Part shown: in pieces, positions 1 through 11,140 of the stretch
How the letters are laid out: every line of letters begins with the position of its first letter
Numbering within the stretch: position 1 is the first letter of the stretch
Assembly: GCA_030248195.1 (NCBI GenBank)
Contig: JASAND010015701.1
Location: forward strand, 26,173 to 90,172
DNA from: Trissonchulus latispiculum
Lineage: Eukaryota; Nematoda; Enoplea; Enoplida; Ironidae
Direction: 5' to 3'
Length of the DNA stretch: 64,000 bases
Notes under the pieces: generated by a model
The model's database searches: none
Told to the model about the DNA's origin: nothing
Seen by the model: the letters and a program-made list of their open reading frames with translations, nothing else
Made by a program: the position numbers and the translations under genes

Positions 1-87
1 CAGGAATCATTAATTCTCAGGGTTTTGAAAATGGAATTTGTGTTTCCATATTTACTACCTTTCTTCTTAGTGATATTAATTTAATAA

Positions 88-555
88 CCATTTCATTAAT
101 TTTTAAAACCGTAATTAGTTTATCTATAACATTGAACATCGGAATAATGTATGTCAATAAAATCGAAAATTACGAAATGCGTTAGATGCTACAGCTACAG
201 ACGCTAAATTAATCTTTTTAAACATTTCCATTACGGATTTAATCTGTAATTGCAAAAAATCTCCAACTTCTGGGGGGCTCCGCCCCCCAAACCCCCCGGT
301 ACTTGCGACATTTGCTACCTTTTTCTCAATGCTAAACATTCCATTAATTTTTAGTACTTTTAATTAGTTTAACTATATTATAACATTGAAATATCGGAAT
401 GTGTGTCAACAATATTGAAAATTACTCAAGGTATTGCGTTAGATGCAACAGGTGCCAAATAAAATCTTTTTAAACATTTCCATTACGGATTATTCTGGAA
501 TTACAAAAAATTCTTCAACTTCTGGGGGGCTCCGCCTCCCAGACCCCCCGCCGTG
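88..555. repeat. Imperfect tandem pair of ~245-bp repeats with a GC hairpin
   Basis: Two diverged copies follow each other (about 88-300 and 337-555). Both run from 'attaatttttaa' through 'tgcgttagatg' and 'tttttaaacatttccattac' to 'aacttctggggggctccgcc'. The last part is a G6-CTCCGC-C6 hairpin followed by a second C run, a stark GC island in AT-rich DNA. A similar 'gggggcttcgccccccc' hairpin recurs near 3124. Family unknown; no coding potential seen. Confidence 0.7.
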
Positions 556-854
556 TACGTTGGCATTTCTATGGGCACCCTTGTAATCGTGCATTTTAAG
601 CAGCATCAACTTTCTAAATAGTGTAAATAGTGTTGCACTAAAGGAATTATCTAATTTTTTTTAAAATAAAACAATTTTTTTGCACAGAAAGCACGATAAA
701 ACAAAAATTCTACCTGGACGCAAAATTCCTTAACCGGACGCAACCTAAACTTAGCGGGACGCAAGGTTGACGCAAATCCGAAAACCAAAAAACCCTGCTC
801 GGTAGTGGCGCCCCGGTGCATCTCTATCAGAAAGCAGCAAGCTGTCATCCCACA

Positions 855-912
855 AATGTTGGCTCAAAAGATGTCCGTCTACAGCTCGGCAAGTCGGTGG
901 TTCGATCCCCAA
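855..912 (+). repeat. tRNA-like (SINE head) pol III box pair
   Basis: A B-box-like 'ggttcgatcccc' near 897 lies about 35 bases after an A-box-like 'tggctcaaaaga' near 862. The expected cloverleaf stems do not form well, so this looks like a decayed tRNA-derived SINE head rather than a tRNA gene. The body after 912 is not recognisable. Confidence 0.3.
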
Positions 913-1765
913 CCTGGTCACTTTTCTGCCAACCTTTTATAAATATCCACACAAGTTGTGTTAGTCAGTATTGAACTTAAACTGAAGTCAATGCTAATTT
1001 GAGGGGCAGACACTGTTTTCATTGTGATTTCCAGAGAATAAAAATAATCCTAACCGGAGAGCTGAATAATTTTCTAATTCGATTGTACCATACGCGGTAA
1101 CAGTTACCGTCTAATCTGAAATCTCGTTTACACAGAAAACAGGTCGATCCAGCTTAGTATTGTTGGCATTAGGTCGGTGTTGTGAAACTTCAACTCCTCA
1201 TAAATATTTGTTTCCAATGGCTAACTATTGGTAGAAACAAAACAACCAATCCTGTTAATTCCACTCACATAGACAATAAATTTGATATATGACAACATGG
1301 TAACTTGTGGTAATGACGTGGTAATTACCATCTGAAGTTAACACATAGCCAATTTCCGTAAGCAAAATAATCTTGTGACATATCACTGGAAAGCCTATTC
1401 ATGAGACGAATTCAATGATGTAATGATTATGCCACTCGTCGAAAAGTTTACAGGATAGCGGGAAAAGGGGTAGAAATCGCTATTCTACTTACTTTTACCA
1501 GCCCAAACAGCTTTCGAACTTTCAACATACTACATAATCAATATTGTTTTGGATTAAAAAATTTCCTGGTACCACAACCACTACATGACCACAATCAAAC
1601 CACTACATGTACCAAATTAATCGTCTTTGCTAGGGTAGCCTATTGCTGCCAAAACTAGTAAGACCAGTAGAAACGACAAACGGTTAGCTTGCCGGAGCAA
1701 ATATTTCCGGATGACCGAGCGAAGACCTGCCGAATGAACGTTTACTTAGAAAGCTTGCGAGAACC
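913..1765. other. No gene seen
   Basis: AT-rich sequence with stops in all frames. No splice-consistent exon, repeat unit or RNA gene was recognised. Confidence 0.5.
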
Positions 1766-1772
1766 GTCTCTG

Positions 1773-2141
1773 CAAGAGTACATAATATAAGAGTGTGTCA
1801 GCTGGCAAGCTCTCTCTTATCAGAGCAAAAATTATGCCCTGTTTGCTAAGGGCCTACCCCCTCCCCAAATCAGATCACAGTGAACAAAGCAAGCGTCCGC
1901 TGTTTGTGTTCTAAAATTCGAAACTGACACAAATTACACTTACGAACTGCTCGAGTTTTTAAGCTTAGATTCATCGATCGAGCGAGTGAGCGTGCCCTCG
2001 TTTGGATCCCGTACCCATATAGGGGCGGAGTGAGAGGGGGTCAATTTGGGGAGGGGCAAGCCGATAGCGAACATAGCTAGTTTTGGCTCTGACTGCATAG
2101 ATTGTGGCCCTTGTCATACTCCTATACATTATGTACTCTTG
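1773..2141. mobile_element. MITE family 1, copy 1 (7-bp target duplication)
   Basis: The 369-bp element starts 'caagagtacataatataag' and ends with the near-complement '...acattatgtactcttg'. The inverted arms are long (about 100 bp, diverged) and end in a short C/G-rich stretch beside 'gctaagggcc'. Flanks are gtctctg (1766-1772) and gtttctg (2142-2148), a 7-bp duplication with one mismatch. It shares ends and arms with the copy at 9132-9492 and the partial copy at 18924. No transposase, so non-autonomous; superfamily not assigned. Confidence 0.85.
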
Positions 2142-2148
2142 GTTTCTG

Positions 2149-5100
2149 TATGTCAACTTAGCTTGTTTGGACACCAAGCCACACAATATTTCATCACCTT
2201 TTCCTATGGTGGGTTCGAAACAGTTATTTTTTAAAATCAGCGCATCTTGACACTAATTTCTACAGAAAAAATTCAGAAAAACGCTATTTAATTGGAAAGC
2301 AGCAATTGAAATCACATTAACTTCATTCAACCGGTACAAAGTGTACTACAAAATCAATTACAGTCTCACTGCAAAATAAATCATCAATTTATATGACTAA
2401 GAAATTAACTTAAATTGCACTAATACTGCCAACTAAACCAATACAACAACAATAATGAGAACTGAGTCCAAGGCGTAAGAGATCCGGTTAATTTATAAGA
2501 TTTTACTGAAATTTTCACACGAAAAGGCAAAAAATCACCGGTTTTTTAACCTAAGCGATCAATAAATAGTGAACAAAAGGACAAACTTAAATAAACGCAT
2601 TAAAACAACATTTTCTCTATTTACGTCAAGCCAACAACAGAGACATGAGAGCAAAATAAAGCTATAATACAGACACCAGGAAAATGCTACACAACTGAGT
2701 AAATATATACAATCACAAAGCAATCACGAATTATTAGGTACATAAAAATGGATTAAAAGCACTCTATTTTTTGTGTTTTTTGTGTTTTCGCACACTTTTT
2801 AAAAAAACACACTAAAAAGCACACTCAAATTTTCACCTGAAGAAACCACTTTTTAGTAATTTTTAACATAATTTTAATTTTTTTACGGAAAATTTAAGGG
2901 GCAAAGATATCGTCTATCATCTATATTTACTTCTGTTTTTGTCGTCTTAACATAGTTGAGCATAGCATAGAAAAGCCTGCATTGCCATTATGGACAGTAT
3001 AATCAATGAAATTACGTTTCAAAATTCTGTATATAAATGGCAATAATAAAAATTACTGTCGAAAAGTACACGCTCTTAAGGTTTTGTGATCAAAATTTTG
3101 CATCTTTAAAAAGTCTCAACGTCTGGGGGCTTCGCCCCCCCAAACCCCCGCTATCGCCCAAAAAGATGCCTTCGGCCCAGACATTTAATGTTCAGTGCAT
3201 TAAAGTATTGTTTATAAGAATTAAGCAAGCAGCATATGCTTTCTTTTTCTTCCGCAAGAAGCGAAAACTGTTAGATATATTAGTTATAAATGCTGTAAAA
3301 ACAGTTAAAAACGTGTTAGTATTGCAAAAAGTGAATTTCAGGAAAAACACAGAATTTTTAAACAGCTCACATTTTCTTAAAAAACACACTAAAAAGCACA
3401 GGTGAAATTTTGAAAAAATACCCTGATTAAAAGGATAAATAAGCAATAAAATTTGCACGTCTGCTTTAATAACCAAAATAAACATAAGAAGAGAACAGCG
3501 CAAACAATTATATCTGAGTAATATCTCGAAAAAAGCAGTTAACAAGAAAATTGAAAATACCAAAAACTACACAAAAATCCCAATTTCACAATCACAAATA
3601 CAAGAATTCGATCATTCACCATCAGACAATAAACTACGCAAACATTCCTGAATGAGAAAGACACAAAATGGAAAGGATACAACTATTCTTGAATCATAGA
3701 ATCAAGTCAAGTAGTACAGCAAAATTTCGCACTAAAACTAATAAAATCGGAAGTTTGCAATCAAGCATCAATATCCAAGTATTATACCTAAAAATAGTAA
3801 CAGAACATACATACATTGTGTACACAGATAAACTCAGTAGCGTAGGTACAAAAAAATTTCAGGGGGGGGCGGTTTTGTCCGAGGACTTTTGGGGGGGGGG
3901 GGGGTAAATTTTTCCCGTTTTGCGTAACATGCACACTGTGTATTATACTGCAAGTTGTCCTATTAAGGGGGGGGGCTACGAACGGGTTGGCACAACATCG
4001 TCGGAGAGAGCTACTTTCCCGCCCAACGTTAGCCAACATATCAAAGTAAAAAAGTTTAGGGTGGGCAACAATATATCTCATATACACCGTTTTTGGCAGG
4101 ACGCCAAAGTCGAAATTTTGGTGCGAAAAATGGGATTTTTCAAAAAGGGTTTTTCAGCTCTGGTGAATTAACGGTTCGACCGATTCTGTAACTTTCAGCC
4201 ATAGATGTTAACTGTTACTAGTGCTAAATATTAAAAGTATTCCGGCTTTCGAGCGTTGCTTCCTTCTTTAGTTATAACAGCTCAAAGTTTGAAATTTTGC
4301 AAAAAGTTGCGAGGTGACCGTGCGCCGTTTTCGATCTAATAAAATTGGCAGCCCCTAGCCTACCCCAGCTTTTTACCAGTTATTAAGCTCTAATAGGGGC
4401 ATACTGTCTGTGAGTTTCAAGGGCTTTGGTTTTCTGGTTAGTGTGCTAGCCAACTTTTCGTTAAGAAATAACCCTTATTTTTAGGCCTGAAAAGCTAGCT
4501 AAGCGCAGTAAAAATGGGGTCAAAAAATTTTTTGTCTCCGATTTTGCCGAAAAGGTGGTTATAGGGGTTATTTGACCTGCTGAATCCGAATATGAAATCC
4601 GTTTTTCGATATGACGCTTCCTTCGTTCAGTATGTGCTTACAACTGTCTTAGAGCCTTTTGGAGCGATCGCCGTCCATACTTCGAGAAATCAATCTAGCA
4701 TTTATAAACATTGGAGCGAGGTTTAGTGACATAGCTTTCGGCACATCTTGGTGCACTCACTGGCCTGTAATGTGCAAAGTTTCAGCCTATTCTGCCACAG
4801 TACTTTGGAGTAATTGACTCACATCTTCGAAATGGCGCCAAATAACAGCGACAATATCGATAATATAATCCAGCACTGCGAACACAGGGATTAACGAAAT
4901 CACGTCATTTATACCAAAGTTAAGACAGATACTTGGAGTATTAATTGCCGCAAAGTTTGGTTCATTTGGTAAACCACAGCTCATTAGAAGTTAGTTAACC
5001 TCCACCCGTATAGACCTACAACACCCAATTTTTCGCATTTTGATCGTATCGCACAGAAAAGTAGGCAATGGTCTAGAGATTATTTTACGCGATATCAAAG

Positions 5101-6255
5101 CACTATATATCAGAACTAATTCCTGAAAATTTGGATACTGTGCCTTGCACATAGCGATCAGGGCGAGGCGAAGTTTGTGTACGTGTCATGTCGAGCTTTG
5201 GACCGATAACACCAACTTCTGATGGCTCCACAGGACGCTACACTGTATGGAATTCTTTCAAACTTTAAATTATTTTACACTTAACCTAATACTATTATAT
5301 GGCAAAAGACTAGCTAGCTTTTCCAACATCGAACTTTTAGTGAAATTCGTAGCCCCCCCCCTTAATATGCCAGTTCATACGAGGCAACTTTCCAGCAACT
5401 ATTTTGCGAAGCAACTTTGAAGCAACTTTAGTTGCAGAGAAATTGCTTACGATTTGGCGTTTATGTAGCAGGTCGAGGTCCGGCGCAGTGTTTGTGGAAG
5501 CGTAGTGATCTAGCCCAGTAACCCAAAAACTGGACCTGTTACTGGAGGGTATGGATCGTAGTCGGGTCAATAATCAATTTAAACCAAACTTCTTTAATGA
5601 TAGACATAGCATAAATATATTGAGTCAACTGCAGGCATATCAATTACTATGAAGGACATGAAATATGAATGGTTATAAGATAGAGCAACACAGGTATGAT
5701 AGGACTTTCAGAAGACAGGGTTGACTTAAGTTGGGGAACACTGACGACTGGCCGCTTAAGCAGGAAAGGTAGCGCTTAAATAGTGAGTTTACTTACTCAG
5801 TGAGTGTGGTGCAATTTCCGCAGGATATTGCACAATTTAGCGGAAATTTCTTTGAAGTTAGCAAAAGTTATTAGCTGATTCATATGTTTAGACACTAATG
5901 GTTTTAGTCATGTTTCATAAAAAGTGTAAATGCAATAAAATCTATTCATCACCTTTGGCAGTTCTCTGAATCAGTTACTTTCAAGCTAATAAAACTTTAA
6001 GTTAGACTTGAGTGTGAGCAATGCAGAAAGTCAGAGAACACGGAGTAAATTATAATACGAAAGTTAGAACGCTACGTCACCTCCCTACTAGGCGCATAAG
6101 TAGAAATATGGGATTTAGGTAGTTACATTGTTTTTGCAGCTAGCTTAGCTTAGTTACGTTTGCTTTACGTATATTTTTGTTTATCAGTAGCTAGTTTCTA
6201 TGCCCAGTTTCAGTCAAAATATTCAATACTTTAAATATATTTAGAAATGCTTTCT
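2149..6255. other. Intergenic, decayed repeats, no gene recognised
   Basis: AT-rich. It contains a GC hairpin near 3124, a poly-G run near 3891-3904, C/G tracts near 3865 and 3966, and a dispersed repeat around 4500-4620 ('gtctccgattttgcc') related to the satellite at 49-53 kb. Near 5340-5480 there is a half copy of the GCAAC-rich element seen at 6262-6565. LIN52 5' exons might lie here, but no splice-consistent match was found. Confidence 0.4.
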
Positions 6256-6261
6256 AGCACC

Positions 6262-6565
6262 TGTGACATTTATACGAGGCAACCTGCAAGCAACATTTTA
6301 TCTAGCAACTTTCTCCCAGCAGCCAATCACAATTCTGCGCGCCTAAAATGCAAAAGGCGTGTCCTTGCTTGATTGGCTGTTGCCTGTGAGTTGCCTGAAA
6401 ATGTCGCTTCTGGACCGAGTGAAAATTTCAAGTTACTTACTGGTTGCTTCCGATTTTGTGAGCGTTCACACCTGGCAACTTTCAAACAACTTTCAGTTGC
6501 TACAAAGTTGCTAGGAAAAGCTTGTCTGAAAGTTGCATCAAATTGCCTCGTGTAAACCGGCCTTA
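6262..6565. mobile_element. GCAAC-rich MITE
   Basis: Ends are 'tttatacgaggcaac' on the left and the near-complement 'ttgcctcgtgtaaaccgg' on the right, with many internal gcaac/gttgc repeats. 'ccaatcacaattctgcgcg' and its inverted partner near 6370 make an internal fold. The right end 'gtgtaaaccggcctta' resembles that of the element at 19400-19760, suggesting a related TTA/TTAA-targeting family. A half copy is at 5350-5480. Confidence 0.6.
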
Positions 6566-6872
6566 CTGTCTGCAGTGCTACAGATGATTGGCCTTTTCTT
6601 GCCACGAGAGCTCGTACGTTTGGTCTGTGTGTGCCTTGGCAAGAAAAAGCAGTCATCTAACATCGGAGTTGAAACCACGTCACGAAACTCATTAGGTCAG
6701 AATTGCTTTTAATTCTGTTTGCTGTGCAGTCCACTTTTCTAACTTTTGCACGCCAAAACTGGTGGAACTGAAATGGATAATGCGTGACAATGGCACAATT
6801 CTTCAAATCTTTTTTTAGTTAAGTATAGTGATGAAAAAATAAATTGTTTGTTTGTAAGTTTTGTTTTTTCAG

Positions 6873-6956
6873 AATTAAGCACCTTGAATCCTGATCAGTT
6901 TATGGAACACATCAGAGGTCTTCAGAATTTGGCTTATCAGTTGGGTGCTGACGAAG
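6873..6956 (+). CDS. LIN52: LIN52 penultimate exon
   Basis: 84 bases, split codon at both ends. It encodes a stretch from LSTLNPDQF to QLGADE. The preceding 'ttgttttttcag' is a strong acceptor. It aligns with human LIN52 from GSLTTANLM to QLGLDE. Confidence 0.85.
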
Positions 6957-7637
6957 GTTCGCGGTTTAGGTCTACTCTGTAGCCATACGGAATTTTCTGG
7001 TTAGATCAAGAAATTTCAGGCAATGTAACCTGTGTTGCTTACAATACATGTTACATTGTGCTGTATCAATCATGTTTTACTTCAAAGCAACAGCTTTTTT
7101 ACTTTACTTCACTTTATTATGCTTTCAGGTTAAAATAGTACCCACTCCTGTTTGTGACCCATTCGTTCTAAAGACAAACTTCAAACACGGCCACCCTTTC
7201 TCTGCGCAGTTTTAAGTATGTCATACAAGTTTAGAAACGGATTCTAATTTTGACCCTATCACACGCACAATGTTTATGCAGGATCTACGGATCAACCACT
7301 AGGGCCTTTATTAATTGATTAATTAATTATTATTAATTAACTTAATCCTTTTCGCGCACAGGGTTAAATAGTCCATTTTAACTCGCTTGCAGGGTTAAAC
7401 GAGTTAAAATGTTTTAACTCTACTGCCTTAACTCCCGCGCTAAAAGGTTTTGAGGTTTTTCTTTTAATTTTTGTTCGCTTCACTTCTTCTTTCTGTTGCT
7501 TATATTTTACTTGCTGGGTTGAACATAATTTTTAATTATAAAGTTACGTATATATTTTCTTTATTCCAGCCAAAGAATTGACTCGTGGAAAGATACTCAA
7601 GATTCTAGAAAATCCTGCTATTACTGGTGCCTGGTGA
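6873..7637 (+). CDS. LIN52: LIN52 homologue, last two coding exons (partial gene)
   Basis: LIN52 is a subunit of the MuvB core, which joins RB-like and E2F proteins (DREAM) or B-MYB to control cell-cycle genes in the nucleus. Two exons are visible: 6873-6956 and 7570-7637. They join in phase (one base before the intron, two after), and the second ends in TGA at 7635-7637. The joined product carries 'RGLQNLAYQLGADEAK' and 'ELTRGKILKILE', which match the conserved C-terminal half of animal LIN52 ('RGLQNLAYQLGLDES', 'EMTRGKFLNILE' in human). It ends in NPAITGAW rather than the human KPKK. The acceptor before 6873 is a good pyrimidine tract plus cag; the donor after 6956 is gttcgc, weak but usable. 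The N-terminal half with the DYRK-phosphorylated serine region was not found upstream; it is either hidden by intron repeats or beyond the window edge. The coordinates span the intron. Confidence 0.85.
7570..7637 (+). CDS. LIN52: LIN52 terminal exon
   Basis: 68 bases including the stop. It begins after 'ttattccag' and encodes KELTRGKILKILENPAITGA plus W. A candidate poly(A) signal AATAAA lies at about 8116-8121, about 480 bases downstream. Confidence 0.85.
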
Positions 7638-8147
7638 CGGTCGGCGAACGTTTTTAGGCTGCTAATATGCGATGTTGTATGCCTTTTTTTACTACACACA
7701 CTACACTCCACACTGATTTTATGAATGATGTACACCCTATATTTGCTGTTTGAAAGTGTGTTTGATGTAACATAACTGTTTACTTTGTTTTTGTTGTATA
7801 TCAATGATTGAAATTTGTAATCTTCTCAGTTTCTGTATTTTTTATTTGGTTTTTTGTGTACTCTGTTGGTTCAGTTGTGAAGAAACTGCTTTTCTTGTAA
7901 TCTTCTTGCTTTATCGCATGTTGATGTTTTGTATACTTTGTATACAAATTGTACTCTCAAGCTGTTTTAATTCAGTAAAATGCATGTTTTGCCTTTCTAA
8001 GGGCTTGTTAGTTAAGGGGGTCCATTTTTTGGTTTTTTCAACCTTCATCACCTTTTTGAACGATTTATTAGAACTAAAGTTGAAAGTCTTATTGTTATTG
8101 AGTAAGTTCACCTGAAATAAATCTGCGTATCGTGCTACACATAGGAA

Positions 8148-8990
8148 ATGAAAACAGTTGGATTTTTCTCAGGTGCCAGAGAAATCTCACGAATGGCAAA
8201 CTATGTTATGTTGGAGGTAGAATTTTAAGTTTACCTTTAAACTTTTTGATTCTTTGAAGTTTTGCTACAACAGTTTGCTGTCTCTTGAAATTCGTATTCG
8301 TACCAAATCAAATCAAATTCGTACCGAAAGTAAACAAGTAGGCTCCTAAAAGGAGCCTGAAAAGTTTTCTCGCTGCAGAAAACTTAGTTTTAATTAATCT
8401 GTCTTATTTAATGGAAAATATAATTACAGGAATGATGCTGGTTTGGTTAGCTTTTGACTGTACCACATTTTGCTACAGTTAATTCGCAAGCTAAGGCACC
8501 ACTTTTATAACTCATGGTTTTGAAAGCTTTGGGAACACGTGAAACTATGTACAGTTCTTTCTAAATATAGCAACTCTTAAAATTTAATATTTCCACTATT
8601 TGAAATGGATAATTTACGCTTTACACCTAAACAGTAACTAGAATTTTGTGAAGGGGCATACTAGGGGCTATCGCATTCAGAAACTTAAAAAATAAATGTT
8701 TAACATTTCCGTGAGACTAAGGTGATAAAAATGTCCCTATTTTGTTGAAAGTTTACTTATCGAGGTTTTCTGTGATGCTGCTGCGGAGAAATTTGAAATC
8801 TATTTTTAAATTCAGGATTTCGTTAGCTCGGTGAGAGCTGAAGTTGCAATGTAAGTTTACTTAATGTAAAGATTACAAATTAAGGTATTTCAGATTCGTG
8901 TTTGGTGCCCCAGATAGCCCCTTACGCAACTGTTTAGTAAAATCTTTAGAATCTCAAAATAATTTAAGCTTTAAACTTATAAATTTTGTC
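8148..8990 (+). CDS. Candidate small spliced gene, function unknown
   Basis: An ATG in good context (gaaATGa) at 8148 opens 23 codons (MKTVGFFSGAREISRMANYV, then MLE) ending exactly at a GT (8217). A strong acceptor (tttttaaattcag) precedes 8816-8850, which continues in phase as DFVSSVRAEVA and ends at gtaagt. The intron to the acceptor at 8893 would be only 43 bases. The frame then stays open (FVFGAPDSPLRNCL...) until it enters the repeat copied at 18749. If the last intron is not removed, the protein stops at once (ATG TAA). I do not recognise the product. It could be a real gene just downstream of LIN52, a LIN52 alternative end, or chance. The end coordinate is only where the repeat begins. 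Confidence 0.3.
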
Positions 8991-9131
8991 ATCCAGTTCC
9001 AGTGTGCTTCCATACAAACTATTAAAATTGATAAATTGCTAATACGAAAGCGCAAGCTATTCAGATTTGCTTACGAAACTTCATTAGCTTGCAATGGCAG
9101 CCTGTGTAACTTGCAAACAGCTCAGTAATAG
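8991..9131 (+). repeat. Segment duplicated at 18749-18923
   Basis: The run from 'ccagttccagtgtgcttc' through 'aacttgcaaacagctcag' recurs next to the same MITE at 18.8 kb, with an extra ~25 bp there. The MITE was therefore already in this flank when the block was copied. Confidence 0.8.
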
Positions 9132-9492
9132 CAAGAGTACATAATATAAGAGTGTGCCACTAGGCACACTCTCTGTTATCAGAGCAAAAACTATGCTCTG
9201 CTCGCTAACGGCCCACCCCCCCCCCGCAAATTAGACCCTTCACTTCAAAGAATTTTGTGCGCTATGTTTGTGTTCTAAAGCTCGAAGCAGGCACAAAATT
9301 CGCGCACGTACTGCTTGTGTTTTCGAGCTTAAGCACAAAAACATACCCCCGTTTTGACTAGGTACTGATTTGCGGGGGGGTCACTAGGGTCTGATTTGCG
9401 GGGGGGGGGTGGGCCGTTAGCGAGCAGAGCATAGTTTTTGCTTTGTAAGAGAGCTTGCCTAGTGGCATACTCTTATCATTTATGTACTCTTG
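9132..9492. mobile_element. MITE family 1, copy 2 (perfect 7-bp target duplication)
   Basis: 361 bp. It starts 'caagagtacataatataag' and ends 'catttatgtactcttg'. Flanks are gtaatag (9125-9131) and gtaatag (9493-9499), identical. Long arms contain 'cagagcaaaaactatgctct' and, near the right end, the matching 'agagcatagtttttgctt'. Arms end in poly-C (about 9215) and poly-G (about 9400). No coding sequence. Confidence 0.9.
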
Positions 9493-9499
9493 GTAATAG

Positions 9500-10572
9500 C
9501 AAGAATATGTAATAGTCAAAGAAAAAATTGTTCCATAACATTAAGATTGGCTGGATAGGTATAATGACGACAGATGTCGCCAGGCAATTGAAAACTATGT
9601 TCAGCGTTATCCACAATTCAACTGAAAGTTTAACATTTAGTGGTGCTGCCTGAACCATTATATCGAACAAATCCACCGTCTCAAACAGCTTCTCAAAACT
9701 GACGGAATTCTTTACAGCCTAATTTGCATATTGTTGTGCACAAGAAAACTTTCTGTTCAACCAGCGGGGGAATTGTGTAAACGTTTCTGAAAACATTCTA
9801 CTGAGCCCCCTGCTAGAAGTTTGCATTAAACTTTAAAAGTTTAGTACAATTTATTTAGTTTAGCTAATTGTACTGAGCTCAAAATAGCAAAAGAACACGT
9901 AAAATCTCGCAATTCAAACCTTTCCCCCTCCTGGCAAAAACGTAATAAGAATAAGAAACTAGTCTCAGTGCTAAGGATGTGTCGAATTTTAAGCATACGT
10001 TTCTGCACAGTTCATTCTGACCCAGTTTCGATAACAGCTATCTCGCCTATAGGCGAGATAAAAATCAGCAATAAATAGACACCTCTTAATTAGCTTCAGA
10101 GATAATTGGCCAGTGGATTAACATTCAATTTAGCTACTCGCTCTAGTGCGAGATTTATACCAAGAGTCTGGAAATAACTAAACCGAAAGGTTGCTCTGTG
10201 TTGTAGAACATTTTGGGTGGGATAGGGGCAAAGTAATCCTCGGTTTAGTTTGAGCTAACTCTAAAATTAAATTAGAATTTAACACAACCTGTAAAGAAGT
10301 ACAATCCGCTTGATGTGTCGAGTCAATTATCAAATTCGATGAAGTTTTTAAAAACTTCACACTATGCAAACTGTGCACACGACTATAATGGGAAATGGGA
10401 ATGCTTTCGACATACAAGTGAGTAAACGAGACTCTCAGTAATAAATGTTCAATTCAATCTCAGCGTTATTGTCTTATCGGAATGATATTTCAAGCAAAAG
10501 GATACGAGTCATCGTCAAAAAGAAGCTGTAGAGTAGTCCTGCTCACGGTTATCAATATCGCTTTAGATCAAT
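9500..10572. other. No gene recognised
   Basis: AT-rich with scattered stops. A small perfect hairpin 'tatctcgcctataggcgagata' sits near 10039. Nothing else was supported. Confidence 0.4.
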
Positions 10573-10620
10573 ACATGTATGTATGTATGTATGTATGTAT
10601 GTATGTATGTATGTATGTAG
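10573..10620 (+). repeat. (TATG)n microsatellite
   Basis: About eleven uninterrupted catg/tatg units. It sits at the far end of the tRNA-headed repeat to its right, where a SINE on the minus strand would have its simple-sequence tail. Confidence 0.95.
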
Positions 10621-10990
10621 AAGGTTTGTTCTGTCTGACGTGAAGGTGAAGGAAATCTAAATCGCATAGTCGTCTTCATTCTTGCCGAGATAAATTCATC
10701 TCCTGTCCAAACAAACCAACATCCTGCTTAATAACTGTTGGTAGGTGCCCATCTTTGGACTCGCGAAGAGTGTCTCCTCGAATAATGACTGACTGTACCG
10801 TGGAGGGGGGAAGCAGCCCTTCTACACAGACTCCTGTTACCTTCCCACCGTGGTAATACCGATTTACTGACCAGTTAGAAATGGACAGAACAAAAAGGAA
10901 AATACTTTGTAGTAGCAGGGGCTCAAACCACCGACCACATGGTCGATAATTTGATCTTATCCTTAGACCACTCGGCTATCTCGAAGGGGA
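10573..10990 (-). mobile_element. tRNA-derived SINE, minus orientation
   Basis: Read on the minus strand, about 10985 onward shows an A box 'tagccgagtggtctaagg' and, about 40 bases later, a B box 'ggtttgagcccc', as in a Ser/Leu-type tRNA. A body of roughly 300 bases follows, then a simple tail (complement of TATG)n. Head, body and tail in that order are the layout of a tRNA SINE of about 410 bp. The family was not identified, and a clear target duplication was not seen. Confidence 0.65.
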
Positions 10991-11140
10991 AGAGATGGGG
11001 TTGTTTATCAAATAAATAACAGTATTTCGATAACAGCGTACCTATAAATTTGACACTGACACTAAAATGGAGGACAACTTGGCTGCTTCAATTAACGTTT
11101 TTCTGTCCATCTCATTTGTGTGTCAATAGTGACACTGGAT

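Noticed and set aside
855..912. Functional tRNA gene
   Set aside because: T-arm and acceptor stems do not pair; only box-like motifs remain.
7804..8115. 103-codon hydrophobic frame
   Set aside because: T-rich 3' flank of LIN52; composition explains the hydrophobicity and it has no family features.
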